From Algoriphagus sp. AK58 (GTDB lineage Bacteria; Bacteroidota; Bacteroidia; Cytophagales; Cyclobacteriaceae): DNA of 54,604 nucleotides. The stretch spans positions 1-54,604 of the forward strand of contig NZ_QEIG01000024.1 in assembly GCF_014324365.1 (NCBI RefSeq). Reading direction: 5' to 3'. The translations under genes were made by a program, and so were the position numbers. Below are positions 50,757-54,604 of this stretch, piece by piece; position 1 is the first letter of the stretch, and each line of letters starts with the position of its first letter. The notes below the pieces were generated by a model. That model saw nothing but the letters and a program-made list of their open reading frames with translations, was not told where the DNA came from and made no database searches.

Positions 50757-50822
50757 CAGTCCTTTTTGGGGCCAAACTCAATTAGGACAGTCAAGGGAGC
50801 AATTAGATAAAGATATTCGATC

Positions 50823-50981
50823 ATGAAAAGAACATTCCAGCCTTCTCGCAGAAAAAGAAAAAACAAGCACGGCTTCAGAGAAAGAATGGCTACTGCAAAT
50901 GGTAGAAGAGTATTGAGAGCCAGAAGAGCAAAAGGCAGACATAAGTTGACCGTGTCTGACGAAAAGACGTTGAAGAAGTAA
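50823..50981 (+). CDS. rpmH: 50S ribosomal protein L34
   Basis: The 52-residue protein reads MKRTFQPSRRKRKNKHGFRE and then RMATANGRRVLRARRAKGRHKLTVSD, the full L34 sequence pattern, so basic that it can only be ribosomal. It is short enough to be missed by length filters. rnpA begins 49 bp later, the gene order found in most bacteria. It is transcribed from the consensus promoter at 50726. Confidence 0.97.
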   Translation: MKRTFQPSRRKRKNKHGFRERMATANGRRVLRARRAKGRHKLTVSDEKTLKK

Positions 50982-51029
50982 TTCTTTGGATTGCATTTCG
51001 TATGTTCACATACGAGTCTAGTCCTTGCG

Positions 51030-51422
51030 ATGAATTACAAACTTCCAAAATCTGAGCGGCTGCACGCCGAAAAGCTTATCAAGGAACTTTTTAACGAAGG
51101 TTCCTCTTTTTTTTTGTATCCATTTAAAGTCCTTTTTTTGGTTAAAAAAGAAATGGATGGCCAAACTAATCAGGTGCTCTTTTCCGTTTCGAAGAAGAAA
51201 ATAAAAAAGGCCAGCGGTAGAAATTTCATAAAAAGAAGAATTCGTGAAGCTTACCGTCTTAATAAATCAATACTACCTCCCAACGGGATTTTGTTGGGCT
51301 TTATATTTGTTGGAAACCCTGAAATGAGTTTTTCTGAAATTGAGCCAAAAATGAAAGTGGCTCTTGAAAAACTGATAAAGGAATTACCCCAAAATCATTC
51401 TGAGCATGATTCAAAAAATTAA
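51030..51422 (+). CDS. rnpA: Ribonuclease P protein component
   Basis: RnpA assists the RNase P RNA in removing 5' leaders of pre-tRNAs. The 130-residue protein begins MNYKLPKSERLHAEKLIKELFNEGSSFFLYPFKVLFLV, and has the RNR-type signature KKKIKKASGRNFIKRRIREAYRLNK at about 68-92, with FIKRRIREAYR in place of the usual 'RNRIKRRLRE'. The open frame extends 13 codons upstream, but these (HFVCSHTSLVLA) have no homology, so I start at the ATG at 51030. It overlaps the following protease gene by 17 bp. Confidence 0.94.
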   Translation: MNYKLPKSERLHAEKLIKELFNEGSSFFLYPFKVLFLVKKEMDGQTNQVLFSVSKKKIKKASGRNFIKRRIREAYRLNKSILPPNGILLGFIFVGNPEMSFSEIEPKMKVALEKLIKELPQNHSEHDSKN

Positions 51423-53067
51423 GAGACCGGCTGTTTGGATTCCGGTTGTTTTACTTCTGTTTTCCGGGATTTTGGCTTTTCAAGTCAAGAATGACAAGCT
51501 TTTTGCCTTGGCGAAGAACATTGACATTTTTGCCACGCTCATTCGGGAGCTTGATTCCTATTACGTGGATGAAATAAATCCGGATGAATTGGTAACCATC
51601 GGAATCAACGCCATGCTGGAAGAATTGGATCCCTACACGGAATATATTCCTGAAGAAGAATCAGATGATTTTCGCATGCTTACTACTGGTGAGTATGCGG
51701 GGGTAGGAGCCTTGATCGGAAACCGAGGTGGAGGTAATATGATTTTAATGCCATACACGGGTTTCCCGGCCCAAAATGCAGGATTGAAGATTGCTGATTA
51801 CATTATTAAAATCGACAGCGTCGATGTTTCTGGGAAAAACACTTCTGAGGTATCCGAACTATTGAAAGGACCTGCAAATACATCTGTGAAAGTGACTGTC
51901 AAAAGAGATCGTGATACTTTGGAATTTTCACTAATCCGGAAAAAAATCAGCCTGAAGAATGTTCCCTTTTACGGCAAACTTGACGAGAAGACCGGATATA
52001 TCAAATTGGCTGATTTTACGACCAATGCCTCTTCTGAGGTCCGAAATGCCTTGGTTGCCCTTAAAGCACAAGGCGCTGATCGACTGATTTTGGATTTGAG
52101 GGATAATCCAGGAGGATTGCTTAACGAAGCGGTGGAAATTGTCAATCTTTTTATTCCTAAGGGTAAAGAGGTAGTAAAAACTATAGGTAAGCTTCAAAAT
52201 GTAAATTACACCTACAAAACGACCAAGACTCCAATAGATAAAGAAATACCCCTGGTCGTTTTAATCAATGAGCGAAGTGCTTCGGCTGCAGAGATTGTCG
52301 CAGGAGCACTGCAGGATTACGACCGTGCGGTTTTGGTAGGAAGAAAATCTTTTGGAAAGGGTCTTGTGCAGACGACCATACCTTTAACTTACAATGCTCA
52401 GGCAAAAATCACCACTGCAAAATATTATATTCCAAGCGGACGGTGCATCCAAGCAATTGATTATGCCCAGACTAGAGAAAATGGCTCTGTGACCACAGTA
52501 CCGGATTCACTTAGGAAAGCATTCAAGACAGCCAATGGTAGAACTGTCTTGGATGGGGCTGGAATTGAACCGGACGAAAAGATAGAAGAAGTTACTTACG
52601 CTCCGATTTCTTATACTCTGGTAGCTGGTAACCATATCTTTGACTTTGCCACCCAGTACTTTTATAAAAATAAGGCCATTTCTAACCCAATGACTTTTCA
52701 GATCTCTGATCAGGATTATGAAGAGTTTAAGAAGTTCCTTGTGGGCAAAGATTATGATTATACTACCTACACCGAGAAATCCTTAAGTGATTTGGAAAAG
52801 TATGTGGAAAAGGAGACTTACTATCAGGAAATAAAAGCCCAGTTGGAAGCCATCAAGGCGAAGGTCAACCATAGTAAAGAGAATGATCTGGATACTCACA
52901 AAAAGGAGATTAGAAAAATCCTTAGTGAGGAGATAGTTTCCAGGTATTATTTCCAGGAAGGGATGATTGAGGCCGGTTTGGATGAAGACCCAGCAGTAGA
53001 ATTAGCTAAAAGCTATTTAAATACGTCTTCAAAATACGTAAAGACCCTAACGGCATCTGCAAAGTAA
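51406..53067 (+). CDS. C-terminal processing peptidase, S41 family
   Basis: The 553-residue protein has an N-terminal membrane anchor or signal (RPAVWIPVVLLLFSGILAFQV), then ELDSYYVDEINPDELVTIGINAMLEELDPYTEYI, a PDZ domain (about 85-170: YAGVGALIGNRGGGNMILMPYTGFPAQNAGLKIADYIIKIDS), and the S41 catalytic domain with YIKLADFT, DLRDNPGGLLNEAVEI, NERSASAAEIVAGALQDY (nucleophile Ser near residue 290) and GRKSFGKGLVQ (general base Lys). It cleaves proteins at their C-terminus in the periplasm. Overlap with rnpA (17 bp) and the next gene 2 bp on imply one operon. Confidence 0.93.
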   Translation: MIQKIKRPAVWIPVVLLLFSGILAFQVKNDKLFALAKNIDIFATLIRELDSYYVDEINPDELVTIGINAMLEELDPYTEYIPEEESDDFRMLTTGEYAGVGALIGNRGGGNMILMPYTGFPAQNAGLKIADYIIKIDSVDVSGKNTSEVSELLKGPANTSVKVTVKRDRDTLEFSLIRKKISLKNVPFYGKLDEKTGYIKLADFTTNASSEVRNALVALKAQGADRLILDLRDNPGGLLNEAVEIVNLFIPKGKEVVKTIGKLQNVNYTYKTTKTPIDKEIPLVVLINERSASAAEIVAGALQDYDRAVLVGRKSFGKGLVQTTIPLTYNAQAKITTAKYYIPSGRCIQAIDYAQTRENGSVTTVPDSLRKAFKTANGRTVLDGAGIEPDEKIEEVTYAPISYTLVAGNHIFDFATQYFYKNKAISNPMTFQISDQDYEEFKKFLVGKDYDYTTYTEKSLSDLEKYVEKETYYQEIKAQLEAIKAKVNHSKENDLDTHKKEIRKILSEEIVSRYYFQEGMIEAGLDEDPAVELAKSYLNTSSKYVKTLTASAK

Positions 53068-53069
53068 AG

Positions 53070-53759
53070 ATGGGAAAAATCCTTTCCATAGAGACTTCAA
53101 CCTCCGTTTGCTCAGTTGCTGTTCATGAGTTCGGAAATTTGATTGCTTTAGAGGAGTTAAATGAATCCGGAGCTCATGCTGAGAAGCTGATGGGATTGAT
53201 TGATCTAGTCCTTTATGAAGCGGGGCTTAGTTATAAGGAATTGGATGCTATCGCTGTATCTGAAGGTCCGGGGTCATATACAGGATTGAGGATAGGGGTT
53301 TCTACTGCAAAAGGTTTGGCTTTTGCGTTGGATAGGCCCCTCATTGGAATAAACACCTTACAAGCAATAGCCTCTTGTTATCCCTACAGTGAAGGAGAAA
53401 TTAGGATTGCCGTTTTGGATGCGCGTAGGATGGAGGTTTATAGCCAGGCATTTGGAGAGAATTTACAAGAATTGAGTGCCATTGAGTCCATAATTCTTGA
53501 AGAAGGCGCTTATCGTGATTACTTGGAAAAGGGCAAAGTCTACTTTTCAGGAGATGCAGTGTCCAAAGTGAAAAGTGTTTTAACTCATCAAAATGCTGTT
53601 TTTTTAGAGAATCCAGTTGTGTCCGCAAAGAATCTCGGAAAATTGGCTTACGGTAAATTATTGACCCAATCTTTTGAGGATATCGCCTACTTTGTTCCAA
53701 ACTACCTTAAAGAATTTAAAGCACTCCATTCTAAAAAGAATCCCTTGTTAAGCCTATGA
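53070..53759 (+). CDS. tsaB: tRNA N6-threonylcarbamoyladenosine (t6A) protein TsaB
   Basis: TsaB pairs with TsaD and TsaE to modify A37 of ANN-decoding tRNAs. The 229-residue protein has the ASKHA start KILSIETSTSVCSVAVHE, then ALEELNESGAHAEKLMGLID (the His-containing motif), IAVSEGPGSYTGLRIGVSTAKGLAFALDRPLIGINTLQAIA, and VLDARRMEVYSQAF. All are TsaB signatures. TsaD and TsaE are not in the window. It overlaps the DUF2480 gene by 4 bp (ATGA). Confidence 0.95.
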   Translation: MGKILSIETSTSVCSVAVHEFGNLIALEELNESGAHAEKLMGLIDLVLYEAGLSYKELDAIAVSEGPGSYTGLRIGVSTAKGLAFALDRPLIGINTLQAIASCYPYSEGEIRIAVLDARRMEVYSQAFGENLQELSAIESIILEEGAYRDYLEKGKVYFSGDAVSKVKSVLTHQNAVFLENPVVSAKNLGKLAYGKLLTQSFEDIAYFVPNYLKEFKALHSKKNPLLSL

Positions 53760-54265
53760 GTGATATTATAAATCGAGTTGCAAGCAGTCCGATCATATCT
53801 CTTAATATGGAGGAATTTTACCCGCAAGATGAGAGGGTCGTATTTGATTTAAAGAATTTTCTTTTTCAGGAGTTGGTTTTACGTGAGAAGGATTTTAGGC
53901 AGGCTTTAAAGGAGTTTGATTGGTCTGTTTATTCCGATAAATGGGTTGCAGTGACCTGTTCAGCAGATGCCATCGTTCCTACTTGGGCCTATATGTTGGT
54001 TTGTACTTATCTGGAAGGTGTTGCCAAAGGGTATTGTGTTGGGGACTTAAATAATCTCGAGCAACATATTGCTGAACTTACCTTAAGTGCTATTGATGCA
54101 AATGACTTCAAAGATCGGCCAGTTGTGATCAAGGGCTGTTCTAAATTCCCTATTCCACTTTTTGCCTATGGGCGCTTGATTTCTCTCCTTCAGCAAGAAG
54201 CTAAAAGTTTAATGTTTGGAGAACCCTGCAGTACAGTTCCCCTTTTCAAAAAAGGAAAGTCCTGA
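53756..54265 (+). CDS. DUF2480-family protein
   Basis: The 169-residue protein has the DUF2480 pattern: ISLNMEEFYPQDERVVFDLKNFLFQELVLREKDFRQALKEFDWSVYSDKWVAVTCSADAIVPTWAYMLVCTYLEGVAKGYCVGDLNNLEQ, then DRPVVIKGCSKFPIPLFAYGRL. It is a conserved Bacteroidota family without a known role. Three cysteines in V-T-C, Y-C-V and G-C-S positions could bind metal, but the spacing is not a standard site. Start overlaps tsaB by 4 bp, end of the operon; the rRNA promoter region begins immediately after. Confidence 0.88.
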   Translation: MSDIINRVASSPIISLNMEEFYPQDERVVFDLKNFLFQELVLREKDFRQALKEFDWSVYSDKWVAVTCSADAIVPTWAYMLVCTYLEGVAKGYCVGDLNNLEQHIAELTLSAIDANDFKDRPVVIKGCSKFPIPLFAYGRLISLLQQEAKSLMFGEPCSTVPLFKKGKS

Positions 54266-54310
54266 TTTTTAAATGATAAAATCTCAATCAAAAAAAGTTT
54301 GGAATTTTTG

Positions 54311-54353
54311 TTTGAGAAAGGCTTGCGTAATCCATTCTGCTCTTCTATGTTTG
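54311..54353 (+). promoter_or_regulatory. rRNA promoter P1
   Basis: TTG (54323-54325), 20 bp, TATGTTTG (54346-54353), a full consensus match, followed by CACTC. The same TTTGCACTC context recurs in P2. Confidence 0.7.
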
Positions 54354-54438
54354 CACTCCCATTCAGGAACAAGGCCTGAAACAAATTGAAAAAAGAGAGT
54401 AAAGCGAAGAAAAAAACGAGAAAATTTTCTCGATGATT

Positions 54439-54469
54439 TTTGGAAAGAAAAAACAAAATCCGATCTTTG
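54439..54469 (+). promoter_or_regulatory. rRNA promoter P2
   Basis: TTTG (54439-54442), 19 bp, GATCTTTG (54462-54469), one mismatch from TAnnTTTG, followed by CACTC as at P1. Two promoters about 116 bp apart drive the rRNA operon, a familiar arrangement for rrn. Confidence 0.65.
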
Positions 54470-54515
54470 CACTCGCTTTCGGAATAACGGTTCCGACAAT
54501 CTTTCGAAAAGAGAA

Positions 54516-54604
54516 AGACAAGTTCTTTGAAGTGATGTAAGGCGAAAAAGAAATAACCTGAGGAGAGGGGTTTTACCGATATGCTTTATTGGTAGAACGG
54601 CTTA
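54516..54604 (+). promoter_or_regulatory. Leader of a downstream rRNA operon with boxA-like element
   Basis: AGTTCTTTGAAG at 54521-54532 resembles the boxA antitermination element of rRNA leaders. The rest (ATAACCTGAGGAGAGGGG and on) has no open frame. The 16S rRNA gene itself is not reached; by distance and context it should start just outside the window. Confidence 0.7.

Noticed and set aside
50686..50781. N-terminal 32-codon extension of the M61 peptidase
   Set aside because: It runs over the rpmH promoter and the gene's own -7 element and has no homology.
54190..54499. Minus-strand frames over the rRNA promoter region
   Set aside because: They cover two consensus rRNA promoters and the end of the DUF2480 gene; Phe/Leu-rich readings of AT-rich DNA.
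1..54604. tRNA genes, tmRNA, RNase P RNA
   Set aside because: I looked through the intergenic gaps for cloverleaf and TTCGA-type loops and found none; a covariance-model scan would be needed to exclude them.

Overview
The window looks like chromosomal DNA of a Bacteroidota bacterium of the Cytophagales type; Cyclobacteriaceae, close to Algoriphagus, is my best guess from protein flavour alone. Support comes from near-consensus Bacteroidota promoters (TTG, 19-20 bp, TAnnTTTG) before rpmH and the rRNA leader, few purine-rich ribosome binding sites, short overlapping gene junctions (TGATG, TAATG, ATGA), a fused two-subunit E1 dehydrogenase, and a Leptospira-type citramalate synthase. The window opens inside a 5S rRNA gene and closes in the promoter and leader of another rRNA operon on the same strand, so it spans exactly one inter-rrn interval.

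Layout. 0.16-3.6 kb (minus): secreted beta-propeller protein, the selenium pair selU-selD, thioredoxin. 3.7-10.7 kb (minus): a DNA polymerase III alpha subunit with its own N-terminal proofreading exonuclease, rsmG, an ECF-like sigma factor and a membrane glycosyltransferase. 10.8-14 kb (plus): tgt, an LptF/LptG permease and an EamA transporter. 14-15.8 kb: a MazF-type toxin-antitoxin pair and an AT-rich lipoprotein/beta-barrel gene pair. 15.8-16.6 kb (minus): ispE.

16.95-28.65 kb (plus) is the core of the window: a branched-chain amino acid cluster ilvD-ilvB-ilvN-ilvC-leuA-leuC-leuD-cimA-leuB. It is preceded by an 18-codon leader peptide in which 9 residues are Leu, Val or Ile, followed by two mutually exclusive 11-bp hairpins, one of them a terminator. 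This is a textbook peptide-sensing transcription attenuator. No threonine deaminase is present; cimA with leuBCD can make 2-oxobutyrate from pyruvate, so the cluster can in principle serve isoleucine, valine and leucine together.

28.8-37 kb is an accessory-looking stretch: a DUF4160/DUF2442 pair, a secreted protein, truA, a sulfatase, a hairpin-repeat island, a GNAT acetyltransferase, an IS3-family insertion sequence and the fused E1 dehydrogenase. 37.4-44.6 kb: rimO, a RelE-type toxin-antitoxin pair with a broken small membrane gene behind it, a YwqK/MORN-like repeat protein bracketed by two arrays of one hairpin repeat family, an outer-membrane protein, a GNAT-like protein and a PfkB-family kinase. 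44.8-50.7 kb: an M16 peptidase pair, a stand-alone paralogue of the second one's C-terminal domain, and an M61 peptidase. 50.7-54.3 kb (plus): rpmH-rnpA-S41 protease-tsaB-DUF2480, from a strong promoter divergent from the M61 gene. The last 300 bases hold two tandem rRNA promoters and a boxA-like leader.
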